DNA of 13,614 nucleotides from Rubrivivax sp. (lineage in GTDB: Bacteria; Pseudomonadota; Gammaproteobacteria; Burkholderiales; Burkholderiaceae_C), in the NCBI GenBank assembly GCA_027484885.1, contig JAIXSD010000686.1, positions 1 through 13,614 of the forward strand, given 5' to 3'. Made by a program: the position numbers and the translations under genes. Below the pieces are notes generated by a model. It was not told the DNA's origin and did no database searches. It saw only the letters and a list, made by a program, of their open reading frames with translations. Of this stretch, positions 1 to 6,636 are shown piece by piece (within the stretch, counting starts at the first letter, position 1; each line of letters begins with the position of its first letter).

Positions 1-912
1 CCGGAGGGGCGCGAGGCGCTGCGCAACACGCGCTCGGCCACCAAGTCGGTGGCGGGCATGTTGCTGGGCCTGGCCATTGCCGATGGGCATGTGGCCAGCG
101 TCAAGGCCAGCGTGCTGGATCACCTGCCGCGCCAGGCCGAGCATGGGCGCCGGGAGCCCCGCAAGGCGGCCATCAGCTTCGAGGACCTGATCACCATGAG
201 CGGGCCGCTGGAGTGCAATGACTGGAACGAATGGTCGCGCGGCAATGAGGAGCGCATGTACCTGGTCGAAGACTGGGTGGGCTTCTTCTGGGAGCTGCCG
301 ATGCGCGGCTTTCCGGCCTGGGCCACCGCGCCCAAGGACTCGCCGCACGGCCGCGCCTTCAGCTACTGCACGGCAGGCGTCAGCACCCTGGGCGCGGCCT
401 TGAGCGCTGCGGTGCGCGAGCCCCTGGCGCAGTACGCGCAGCGCCGCCTGTTCGAGCCGCTGGGCATCACGGCGGCCCAATGGCAGTTCTTGCCGGCCGT
501 GCCGCAGCAGCAGCAGCAACAAGCCGGCCCGCCGATCCCGCAAGCCGGTGGCGGCCTGGGTTTGCGCAGCCTGGACCTGCTCAAGCTGGGCCAGCTCTAC
601 CGTGACGGTGGCCGTTGGCAGGGCCGGCAGCTGCTGCCCGCCGCCTGGGTGGCGGCCTCGCTGAGCCCGCAGGCGCGCATGGATGATGGCACCGATTACG
701 GCTACCTGTTCTGGGGCCACCAGTTCCAGCTGGGCGAGCGCCGCATCCGCAGCTGGGCCATGAACGGCGCCGGCGGCAACACGGTGCAAATCATTCCCGA
801 GCTGGACGCCGTGATCGTGATCACCAGCAGCAACTTCCAGGTGCGCAATGCGCCGAAGCTGACGATGGATTTGCTGGCCAAGCATCTGTTGCCGGCCTTG
901 CTGGCGAATTGA
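1..912 (+). CDS. Serine hydrolase, class C beta-lactamase-like (5' end missing)
   Basis: The frame is open from base 1, so the N-terminus lies outside the window; 303 codons remain before TGA. Residues 12-15 (S-A-T-K) form the SxxK motif carrying the nucleophilic serine and general-base lysine of penicillin-binding-protein/beta-lactamase-fold hydrolases. A GTG at 49 would remove this motif and is therefore not the start. Y122-C-T stands where the family usually has Y-x-N, and N255-G-A-G-G-N with the following hydrophobic strand fits the third (KTG-equivalent) region. The stretch FEPLGI is also typical. Family members are esterases, D-amino-acid peptidases or cell-wall related; true beta-lactamase activity is not implied. 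A six-glutamine run (505-522) lies in a loop before the C-terminal part. It converges with the minus-strand gene ending at 1028. The family call is firm; the substrate is unknown. Confidence 0.85.
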   Translation, partial: PEGREALRNTRSATKSVAGMLLGLAIADGHVASVKASVLDHLPRQAEHGRREPRKAAISFEDLITMSGPLECNDWNEWSRGNEERMYLVEDWVGFFWELPMRGFPAWATAPKDSPHGRAFSYCTAGVSTLGAALSAAVREPLAQYAQRRLFEPLGITAAQWQFLPAVPQQQQQQAGPPIPQAGGGLGLRSLDLLKLGQLYRDGGRWQGRQLLPAAWVAASLSPQARMDDGTDYGYLFWGHQFQLGERRIRSWAMNGAGGNTVQIIPELDAVIVITSSNFQVRNAPKLTMDLLAKHLLPALLAN

Positions 913-976
913 CTCGTCGGGGCGGCATCGACCTGCACGAGGCCTGGCGCGCTGGCGTGAGCGGGTCAGGTCTTGC

Positions 977-992
977 TCAAGCGAAGGCTTGA
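977..992. terminator. Small hairpin between converging genes
   Basis: A perfect 6-bp stem (TCAAGC 977-982, GCTTGA 987-992) with a GAAG loop lies between the stop codons of two converging genes (912 and 1028). The position suits a bidirectional terminator, but the stem is short and no T-run follows on either strand. It is a weak candidate. Confidence 0.25.
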
Positions 993-1027
993 AACGCCAG
1001 GCCCGGCACTGAGCTGGCGGCCGGTCT

Positions 1028-1471
1028 TCACACCTTGGCGAGAAAAGCCGCCGCGTCACCTGCTTCACACGGCCAGTCGGCAAAAACGCCGACCAGATTG
1101 CATTCCACGCAGTGGCAGGCGATGTAGTACCAGCGCACCTTGTGCGTGCCCTCGACCACGGATACGCCGGACATCAGCTCGAACACCTCGTTCTCGCACA
1201 CGCACTCGTGCGTCTCGGGTTGCGCGCCTTCCAGGTGGTCGGCGCTGTCGCCCATCAGATGCTCTTGCCCGCAGTCGGTGCAGGTGCGGATGGCCACGCC
1301 GGCTTCTTCATCGCTCTGCAGCGCAAAGGTCCGGCAGCCGCAGTCGCTGCATTTGGAGGCGGCAAAGCGAGTGGCCTCGTGGCGGTTCGCGACGCTGTAG
1401 CTGCGCAGCTCGGCCTGGGTGTCGCCCGAGGTGGTGCCGTACCAGAACTCGCCTTTTTTTGTCAGTGCCAT
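1028..1471 (-). CDS. Cysteine-rich zinc-ribbon-like protein, unknown function
   Basis: 147 residues, no signal peptide or membrane segment, so probably cytoplasmic. I do not recognise the family. It has three clusters of cysteines: C41-S-D-C44-G-C46 and C64-T-D-C67-G, spaced like the two knuckles of a zinc ribbon; C90-V-C92; and C119-H-C121-V-E-C124, with C135 near the end. This pattern suggests one or two bound zinc ions. The N-terminal part (FWYGTTSGD, then SYSVANRHEATRFAASK) is basic and polar. The start at 1471 is chosen because GGAG lies 8 bases upstream; an upstream start at 1633 would add 54 residues of low-complexity, proline/arginine-rich sequence without support. It follows the solute-binding-protein gene on the same strand after 166 bp containing a possible terminator, so co-transcription is uncertain. 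A role in nucleic-acid or redox chemistry would be guesswork. Confidence 0.7.
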   Translation of the reverse strand: MALTKKGEFWYGTTSGDTQAELRSYSVANRHEATRFAASKCSDCGCRTFALQSDEEAGVAIRTCTDCGQEHLMGDSADHLEGAQPETHECVCENEVFELMSGVSVVEGTHKVRWYYIACHCVECNLVGVFADWPCEAGDAAAFLAKV

Positions 1472-1479
1472 GGATGTGG

Positions 1480-1483
1480 CTCC
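1480..1483 (-). promoter_or_regulatory. Ribosome binding site deciding the start at 1471
   Basis: GGAG on the minus strand, 8 bases before the ATG at 1471. It supports the short version of the zinc-ribbon-like gene over the longer open frame beginning at 1633. Confidence 0.6.
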
Positions 1484-1573
1484 ATTCTTTTCTCGCTCAT
1501 TCAGACATTCACTCAAGGTCGGCGGCTCGGCCGCCCTAACGCCAATCTCGCCCCGATGATCTGAATTTTGCCC

Positions 1574-1596
1574 GGACGCCCGGTGAAGCGGCGTCC
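1574..1596 (-). terminator. Hairpin downstream of the solute-binding protein gene
   Basis: Perfect 7-bp stem GGACGCC/GGCGTCC (1574-1580 with 1590-1596) and a 9-base loop, 42 bp past the stop of the binding-protein gene on the minus strand. On that strand it is followed by GGGCAAAATTC rather than a T-run, so it may be a terminator, a transcript-end stabiliser or chance. Confidence 0.3.
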
Positions 1597-1637
1597 AGGC
1601 CTCGGGTCTTGGGCGCGGGCCCCGTGGACACATCAGC

Positions 1638-2459
1638 TTATTTCACACGGTAGGCATCGAGATCACGCAGCCGGCCGATCTCCTGCCAAAAAGATTCGGC
1701 CGCCGAACGCCTGACGGGATCGAGGTCTTGCCGTATCGCAATATAGAAGTCCTGAGTGAGCAGCGAGGTGCGCAGCGCTTCCAGCTTGGGCAGGTCCTGC
1801 TCAGTCGGCTTTGAGCTGGCCAGGTAGGACTGAAGCGAGTATCGCGGCACGACCGCCAGATGGGTGCGTCCGGCCACGAGCTTGTTCAGAGCCTGCTCGT
1901 AGGAGGATGCTCCATCGTCGACTCTGGCGCCGACAGCAGTCAGGCGTTCCATCAGCAATGACACACCGCGCCGCACACCGATCAGGGGCTGAGCCTCTGG
2001 CGTGAAATCTCGGCCGTCCCAGTCGAAGTGGGTTCCGGCCCGCCGCACCAGGATGTACTCAATGGTCATCACTCGGCGCGATCGATCGATCTGCCGGTCA
2101 GCGAGTCGGGGAAAGGCGAAGGATTCGGTGTGCACCAAGATCGGGGCGGCAAACATGCCGTCGATCGCGCCGCTCAACAACAGAGCCCGGCATCTTGGCT
2201 GAGGCAAGCGCTCGAACTCAATCTGGAGTCTGGCGCCTTTGGCGGCGTCGCGAAGCAGCCGCTCCGTCAAACCAGGCCTGCTCTCATCACCACTGAAAAA
2301 CGGGGGCAGCGGCACATCGACCACACAAACGCGCAACACCTCATCGGGTGCAGCCAGAACGAGCCCTGAGGGCAGGCAAGAGAGCACAAGGGCGATGAGG
2401 CTTGCTGCAACAAGCCTCGAATTTCCTATCCCTGGGGGCTTTGGGAACTTCATGCGCAT
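1638..2459 (-). CDS. Periplasmic solute-binding protein (family 3-like), orphan
   Basis: 273 residues. An N-terminal signal peptide is visible: basic start (MRMKFPK), hydrophobic core at 17-35, likely cleavage after residue 36 (VLA-AP). The mature part has the layout of an extracellular solute-binding protein family 3 / type II periplasmic binding domain: a first strand VLRVCVVDVPLPPFF (41-55), a mid-segment IGVRRGVSLLM (160-170) typical of the second lobe, YEQALNKLVAGRTHLAVV (187-204) where ligand-dependent lobes rejoin, and FYIAIRQD (238-245) near the end. Such proteins bind amino acids or small anions, or act as sensory domains. No permease or ATPase is adjacent, so it may be a standalone sensor or serve a distant transporter. 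The start at 2459 has GGAG 8 bases upstream; an ATG at 2492 without a ribosome site would only lengthen the n-region. The ligand cannot be told. Confidence 0.75.
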   Translation of the reverse strand: MRMKFPKPPGIGNSRLVAASLIALVLSCLPSGLVLAAPDEVLRVCVVDVPLPPFFSGDESRPGLTERLLRDAAKGARLQIEFERLPQPRCRALLLSGAIDGMFAAPILVHTESFAFPRLADRQIDRSRRVMTIEYILVRRAGTHFDWDGRDFTPEAQPLIGVRRGVSLLMERLTAVGARVDDGASSYEQALNKLVAGRTHLAVVPRYSLQSYLASSKPTEQDLPKLEALRTSLLTQDFYIAIRQDLDPVRRSAAESFWQEIGRLRDLDAYRVK

Positions 2460-2467
2460 CCGAGCTG

Positions 2468-2471
2468 CTCC
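2468..2471 (-). promoter_or_regulatory. Ribosome binding site deciding the start at 2459
   Basis: GGAG on the minus strand with an 8-base spacer to the ATG at 2459. It favours this start over the ATG at 2492 and gives a normal-length signal peptide. Confidence 0.6.
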
Positions 2472-2552
2472 GGTACGTTGACCGCTCGTCAAAATGTAAC
2501 CGGTGTCGCGCCCAACCCATGAGGGCGCTCGCGCACGCGTGTCACCGGACCG

Positions 2553-2572
2553 CGGGACGGAGTCGCGTCCCG
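2553..2572. repeat. Inverted repeat, 7-bp stem
   Basis: CGGGACG (2553-2559) pairs perfectly with CGTCCCG (2566-2572) around a 6-base loop. It stands directly beside the longer 12-bp palindrome and belongs to the same structured intergenic island. Confidence 0.6.
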
Positions 2573-2576
2573 GTGC

Positions 2577-2609
2577 AGGGTCAGGCCTGGAATTTCAAGG
2601 CCTGACCCT
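2577..2609. repeat. Perfect 12-bp inverted repeat, REP-like element
   Basis: AGGGTCAGGCCT (2577-2588) and AGGCCTGACCCT (2598-2609) are exact reverse complements around the 9-base loop GGAATTTCA. It lies between the stop of the membrane-protein gene (2727) and the start of the binding-protein gene (2459), both minus strand, so it could terminate or stabilise the upstream transcript. No T-run follows. A degenerate second copy seems to follow at about 2634-2670, where GGGTCAGG, CCTTG-CGATT-CAAGG and GGACCCT recur in the same order. A family of dispersed repetitive extragenic palindromes is the likeliest explanation. Confidence 0.7.
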
Positions 2610-2712
2610 CTAGCCCGCTCTGCTCTGGCCCTGGGGTCAGGTGTTGCCTTGCGATTCAAGGTTGGACCCTCTGCCCCTGCTTTGTGGACCAGTGACCCTC
2701 TGGCCCGCTCTT
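2604..2712. repeat. Imperfect direct repeats GACCCTCT-GCCCGCTCT
   Basis: The string GACCCTCT(A/G)GCCCGCTCT occurs at 2604-2621 and again at 2694-2711 with one difference. A shorter related copy, GACCCTCTGCCCCTGCT, starts at 2665. The unit ends where the 12-bp palindrome's right arm begins, so the copies look like successive degenerate ends of one repeat element. Confidence 0.6.
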
Positions 2713-2726
2713 GCCCTCCCGCCTGG

Positions 2727-4859
2727 CTACCGTAGGCGCTTCAACACCTGTTCAGTGAACATGCGCACCATGAGCCCCGGCACGTCGTCGTAGGCGGGGC
2801 ATGTCCGGGCCCCATGCCAGCTGCGCTGTGACAGGTCTCCGCCGCCTCGGCGTGGCGGCGGCTGGTAGGCGTAGGCCTCGAGCTCGCCCAGGACCTGGCC
2901 TGAGCGTGTGTCGGTCACACGAACAAGGGCGCCGGCCACCCAATGCATGCGATCGCCGGCATGGCCATGGGGCAAGTAGCTGACGGCATACTGCGCCGCT
3001 TCGTCCGTCGGTATCGGCGCCGTGAGCAGCGTCTTGTCCGCCGCCAAGCGGTGGCGCAGGTAGCTGCCGTCGGGCTGGCGCACGTCGACAAAGTCGTAGC
3101 CCTTGAGCGTCACGCGGCTCGCGTCGAAGCCGGGGCTCCAGCCCGGGTGGTCGCGTCGGTCGTTGATCTCCACATCGAGGAAGGCGCGCACATAGGCCGT
3201 GCCGCCCGCGTCGCCGGGGATGCCCGCCTCGGGCCAGTCCCGGTCAGCATGGGCGTTCGGGGCCTCCTCACCACGCAGCTCGTCCAGGCGCACCCCGTCC
3301 ACGCCCCCGACCGGATATGAGCGACGTGCGCCGGCCGACCGGCATCGTGCTGCGAAGAGCGCCTCGCCAGCGCTTGTCTCGCGGGCCAAGGCGTCAGCCA
3401 CCGCGCGGCGGGCGGCAAACTCCCGCGCCGGCAGGGCGGCCAGCAGCGCCAGACCCCCGATCACCACACTCGCCATCACGCGCTGACGCGGCATGCGCAG
3501 CAGTAGACCGAAGGCGATCAGCAGCGCCGCCATGCCCACCGTCTGCATGAGGAGCAGGTGGCCTTGCGGCCCCAACAGCTGCGTTAACGGCACGCCGAGG
3601 CGCGGCGCCAGCCAGGTCAGCCGCAGGCATTGCAGCAGCTCCATCGGGCTGAGCATCAATCGTGCACCGGGTGCGCGCCCGGCGTAGATCATCAGCGCCG
3701 GCAAGACGACCAGTACCAGGCCGAGCACCAGGCCCAATGCCCGGGCGGCGCCGCGTGACGGGCGCCAGGCGCGCAGCACCAGCAGGCCCAGCAGCGCGCC
3801 CCCAGACCACAGCGCACCCAAGTACAAGCGCGCTTCGGTGTCGGGGCTGACAGCGTCCAGCCACCGTGCGGGCTCGGCCATGAGCTGGCGCCAGGCGATG
3901 CCCGGGGCAGCCTGCGGCGCGGCGGCTGCAAGCGGCGGTGTGGCCGGTGCAGTGGCAGTGGCAGTGGCAGTGGCAGTGGCAGTGGCCGGGGCCGGGGCCG
4001 GGGCAGGGGCCGATGGCGCCGATGAGGCTGCCTCGATCAGGCCGCCGGGCTTGTAGGTGAGCGAAGCTTGGCGGGTGGCACGGTCGTAAGTCCAGACATG
4101 CGTCACGCGGCCGCGCAGCACGTTGACCAGCGCAAACCGGTTGCCGTCTGCGAACACCTGCAGGCCGTCGAAGCTGCGCGTTGTCGGCTGGCGGGCCTCC
4201 GCAAGCTGGGGCAGAACTCCGTTCAGGGGACGGACCTCTTCAATCGCGCCTCGGGCATCCAGAAGCAGCAGTTCCGCCTCGGCCGATAGGGCTGCGAACC
4301 CGCCTGTGGCGGCGTTGAAGGCGAGGCTCGCGATGTTTTGGCTCTTGATCGGCCGAGCGTCCAGCCAGCGGCGCGCGCGCGTGTCGAAACGGTAGAACTG
4401 CGCATCGCTGCCGGTGGACACGATGGCGAGCACGCCCCGCGCTTCGTCCCAGGCCAGGCCGGTGGCCCAGGACAGCCGAGGCAGGTTCGGCGCTGGCGGC
4501 ACGTTCTGGCCGGGGGTGTCGCGCTCAGGCGCGTCTGCTGCGGACAGTTGCCAGGCCAGCATGCCGCCATTGCCGGTGAGGTAATAGGTTTCCAGGCCAT
4601 CGGCGCGCACGACCGCCGCGCTGACGGACTGCCGCGAGGAGAACCCGCCGCCCAGCACCTCGGCTGAAGGCGGCGTGCCGGCGCCCGGACCTGACGGTGT
4701 CCAGAGCAGGCGCGTGCCCTCCACATCGAGCAGACTGAAGTTCATCGGCGTCCCCGGCGCGTCTGCCGCTCTGACGGAGGCCAGCAACACGGACAGCAGC
4801 AGCCCTAGCAGGCCGATGAGCACGTGGGAAAAGCGAATTAGGCGCAAGGACGAGGGCAT
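2727..4859 (-). CDS. Large exported multi-pass membrane protein, unknown function
   Basis: 710 residues from the start chosen at 4859. Order of parts: an N-terminal signal or anchor helix (about 10-28); a domain to about 285 with short repeated strands and WTY/FDT/LLLDARG stretches reminiscent of a beta-propeller (inferred); an Ala-Pro/Ala-Thr linker (about 284-308); four predicted membrane helices (about 346-363, 373-394, 434-455, 462-477); and a C-terminal domain. That last domain begins FAARCRSAGARRSYPVGGVDGV (cysteine at 506), a pattern I associate with uncharacterised Cys-x-x-Ala-Gly proteins of Pseudomonas and Burkholderiales; this is recollection, not a search result. The C-terminal part contains many aromatic and charged residues. 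ATG 4859 has GGAG 4 bases upstream; ATG 4904 adds 15 residues, lacks a ribosome site and lengthens the n-region. It lies 322 bp behind the lipase gene on the same strand, so a shared function is possible. Not recognised with certainty. Confidence 0.7.
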   Translation of the reverse strand: MPSSLRLIRFSHVLIGLLGLLLSVLLASVRAADAPGTPMNFSLLDVEGTRLLWTPSGPGAGTPPSAEVLGGGFSSRQSVSAAVVRADGLETYYLTGNGGMLAWQLSAADAPERDTPGQNVPPAPNLPRLSWATGLAWDEARGVLAIVSTGSDAQFYRFDTRARRWLDARPIKSQNIASLAFNAATGGFAALSAEAELLLLDARGAIEEVRPLNGVLPQLAEARQPTTRSFDGLQVFADGNRFALVNVLRGRVTHVWTYDRATRQASLTYKPGGLIEAASSAPSAPAPAPAPATATATATATATAPATPPLAAAAPQAAPGIAWRQLMAEPARWLDAVSPDTEARLYLGALWSGGALLGLLVLRAWRPSRGAARALGLVLGLVLVVLPALMIYAGRAPGARLMLSPMELLQCLRLTWLAPRLGVPLTQLLGPQGHLLLMQTVGMAALLIAFGLLLRMPRQRVMASVVIGGLALLAALPAREFAARRAVADALARETSAGEALFAARCRSAGARRSYPVGGVDGVRLDELRGEEAPNAHADRDWPEAGIPGDAGGTAYVRAFLDVEINDRRDHPGWSPGFDASRVTLKGYDFVDVRQPDGSYLRHRLAADKTLLTAPIPTDEAAQYAVSYLPHGHAGDRMHWVAGALVRVTDTRSGQVLGELEAYAYQPPPRRGGGDLSQRSWHGARTCPAYDDVPGLMVRMFTEQVLKRLR
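3949..4008. repeat. Hexanucleotide tandem repeat inside the membrane-protein gene
   Basis: Six perfect copies of GCAGTG (3949-3984), then three of GCCGGG (3985-4002) and one GCAGGG (4003-4008). On the coding (minus) strand they encode Ala-Pro repeats followed by Ala-Thr repeats, the linker between the N-terminal domain and the first inner membrane helix. Each unit is 6 bp, so slippage changes the linker length by two residues without breaking the frame. Confidence 0.9.
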
Positions 4860-4980
4860 GGGTCTCCGGGCGGAACGGCTGGCGCCGAAAGCTGCGATTC
4901 TCATGGGATCGGGTAGATCTCGGACCCAAGGAGGCCAGGCCGCCGAGAACTACGTCACTGACCCTCGCCGCGTTCGAGGA

Positions 4981-5029
4981 GGCCGGCTGTGGCGCGAAGC
5001 CCCGCGCTTCAGCGCTTCAGGGGCCGGCC
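4981..5029 (-). terminator. Nested hairpin downstream of the lipase gene
   Basis: Outer arms GGCCGGC (4981-4987) and GCCGGCC (5023-5029) pair perfectly; inside, GAAGC (4996-5000) pairs with GCTTC (5006-5010) around CCCGC. It follows the lipase frame on the minus strand. No T-run, so it is only a candidate terminator or structured spacer. Confidence 0.3.
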
Positions 5030-5082
5030 TTCTTGATCCGCGAGCCTCCCTTCGAGCCTGCTTGGGCCTGTGAGAGCCTGGC

Positions 5083-5181
5083 TCAGGGCTGTGGGTTGGG
5101 GCTCAGGAGCAGGCGCAGATAGCTGCTGAAGTTTTCGACCGAGAACTCCACCTCCTTCAGATGTGGCAACCGCTTGAACAC
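5083..5181 (-). pseudogene. In-frame extension after the lipase stop, 32 codons
   Basis: Directly after the lipase TGA (5184-5182) the same frame runs on, starting with GTG at 5181, for 32 codons to a second TGA (5085-5083). The peptide (beginning VFKRLPHLKEVEF, ending RLLLSPNPQP) has an amphipathic, ordinary protein-like composition. Either the lipase was once longer and has gained a stop, or this is the surviving end of a lost neighbouring gene, or chance. No ribosome site was found for it as a separate gene. Confidence 0.35.
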
Positions 5182-6636
5182 TCAGCCTGCGGTGCAGGTG
5201 TTCTTGTCGCGCATCCAGTCGACCGTGCAGGTCTGGCCCTTGACCCGAACCTGGCACAGGCCCTCGACCTTCTTTCCGCCGTAGGTGTGGCTGTCATCCT
5301 TTTCTGCCACCGCCAGGGCCGCCATCTCTGGGCGAAAGCCAAAGGCGCCACCCGTGGGGTACTGAGCTACCCGCGCGGCAAGATTGCAGGCCAAAAGCGT
5401 GATCGAGTGGAGTTCCGTGCCCGACTGGAAGCTCCACTTGGGTTTTGCCGCAGCGACGACCGATCGACTTGAAGGGAAGTCAAAGATGACGTCCGTGCGC
5501 CCACTGCGCCGGACCGTGGTGTTTGCGGCGTTTGTAAAGATGCGAACGAGGCTCAAGGCTTCATCGTCTTGGGAAACCCGCACCACCTGTGGGTCTTGCA
5601 CAAATTCCGCCGAGGGATCGGCCATCTTCAATTGCTGCAGCCAGGTCCAACCCGTCACCGGGGAGGTGTTGAATGCGTAGGCTGCGGTGACCCGCCCGTC
5701 CAGGTAAGCCGCGAACTGCGCCAAGCCCCCGCCCAGCGAATGGCCTGCTGAATAAATATGGGGCGCCTTTCCACCGGGTCCTTCGCGGCTTAACTCTTCA
5801 ATCAAGCGCACGAGTTCTCTTTTGATGGCCTTGAACTGGGCCGGTGTGCGGTTCATGGCAGGTCCCAAGCTGGTGGCCCAGTCAGGCAAGATCTGGTCGC
5901 CGTAATCTTCGGTGCCCCGAAAGACGATGACCGCGTGCGTGATGGACCCAGGCTTGGGTTCAGCGGGGCCCGCACGGTAGGCAAAGGTCTCGTAAAACAA
6001 GCCGCCCTCCGACAAGCAGCCGACGGGCTTCCCGTCAGCGCCAGCCCTGAACCAGAGCTCCCAGCGACCGAGCTGCGACCCGGGGGCCAAAGTACCGGAC
6101 GGACCGTAGGCCTTGCCGTCGCCGCTCGCCGCCGCGTTGAGCCGGAGCAAGGGGTGCCCTTCAGCGGTGCAGGCCTTCTCCGGGAGATTTCGAATGGATT
6201 CATCCATGTGGCGTCGGTAGACCAATTTGGTGAGCATCGCCATCCACGCCACCTGACTCACCACTTCTTCAGCGGTTCGTGTCCCGTCGAGCGCGAGGGC
6301 TGGGTAGAACTCAATCGACGCAGGCTTGCTCACATCGGGCTCGTTGGGCAAGGGGCTGCCAGGAACCCGCCCGGCCGTATCCAATCGGCGTGTCGAGGAG
6401 TCCACCAAGGTCAGAAAGCAGTCGTGGGGCTTGGCCGCTGTGCCATCGCTGGCCGTGGCCGGGCTCTCGCCATCTTGCAGGCATTTGGAGAGCTGATCCG
6501 CCACCTGCTTGGACTGCCACTCCCGGTATTCTTTTGCGGCCTCGTAGGCTGGCAGGGTGCCGCACCCCGTCAGGCCCGCACAGGCGAAGACCAAGGTGGT
6601 GAGGCTTAGTGCTGCTGGGCCAAGTTTTGTCGGCAT
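5182..6636 (-). CDS. Lipase lipoprotein, class 3 alpha/beta hydrolase
   Basis: 484 residues. The N-terminus is a lipoprotein signal: hydrophobic core followed by L-T-G-C25, the lipobox whose cysteine is lipidated, so the enzyme is anchored in a membrane facing the periplasm or outside. The catalytic domain covers roughly 120-420. HAVIVFRGTED (234-244) is the strand and oxyanion-hole region of class 3 lipases; G298-H-S300-L-G-G is the nucleophile elbow with the catalytic serine. An aspartate at 357 or 384 and a histidine at 410 (ELHSITLL) are plausible partners by order, not proven. Eleven or so cysteines outside the signal, including C461, C470 and C481 near the end, suggest disulfides. Substrates would be ester lipids; the specificity is unknown. 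The ATG at 6636 has only a weak GGGA upstream. The next gene on this strand is the large membrane protein. Lipases with membrane neighbours occur in type VI effector loci, but no VgrG, PAAR or other secretion gene is seen here. Confidence 0.85.
   Translation of the reverse strand: MPTKLGPAALSLTTLVFACAGLTGCGTLPAYEAAKEYREWQSKQVADQLSKCLQDGESPATASDGTAAKPHDCFLTLVDSSTRRLDTAGRVPGSPLPNEPDVSKPASIEFYPALALDGTRTAEEVVSQVAWMAMLTKLVYRRHMDESIRNLPEKACTAEGHPLLRLNAAASGDGKAYGPSGTLAPGSQLGRWELWFRAGADGKPVGCLSEGGLFYETFAYRAGPAEPKPGSITHAVIVFRGTEDYGDQILPDWATSLGPAMNRTPAQFKAIKRELVRLIEELSREGPGGKAPHIYSAGHSLGGGLAQFAAYLDGRVTAAYAFNTSPVTGWTWLQQLKMADPSAEFVQDPQVVRVSQDDEALSLVRIFTNAANTTVRRSGRTDVIFDFPSSRSVVAAAKPKWSFQSGTELHSITLLACNLAARVAQYPTGGAFGFRPEMAALAVAEKDDSHTYGGKKVEGLCQVRVKGQTCTVDWMRDKNTCTAG

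Larger units (their letters stand above)
4860..5181. other. Intergenic region behind the lipase gene
   Basis: 322 bp between the lipase stop and the downstream start at 4859. The half next to the lipase (5083-5181) is an in-frame continuation of the lipase frame, listed separately. The middle holds a nested hairpin (4981-5029). No clear sigma70 promoter for the membrane-protein gene was found on the minus strand, which leaves read-through from the lipase gene as one possibility. Confidence 0.5.

Noticed and set aside
505..522. CAG/CAA run as a possible microsatellite or CRISPR-like repeat
   Set aside because: Only six codons with mixed CAG and CAA inside a real gene; it encodes a glutamine run, with no spacers or array.
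5182..6636. Lipase as a type VI secretion effector
   Set aside because: No VgrG, PAAR, chaperone or other secretion gene is in the window, and the lipobox indicates a lipoprotein of this cell, so the idea is kept only as a remote possibility.
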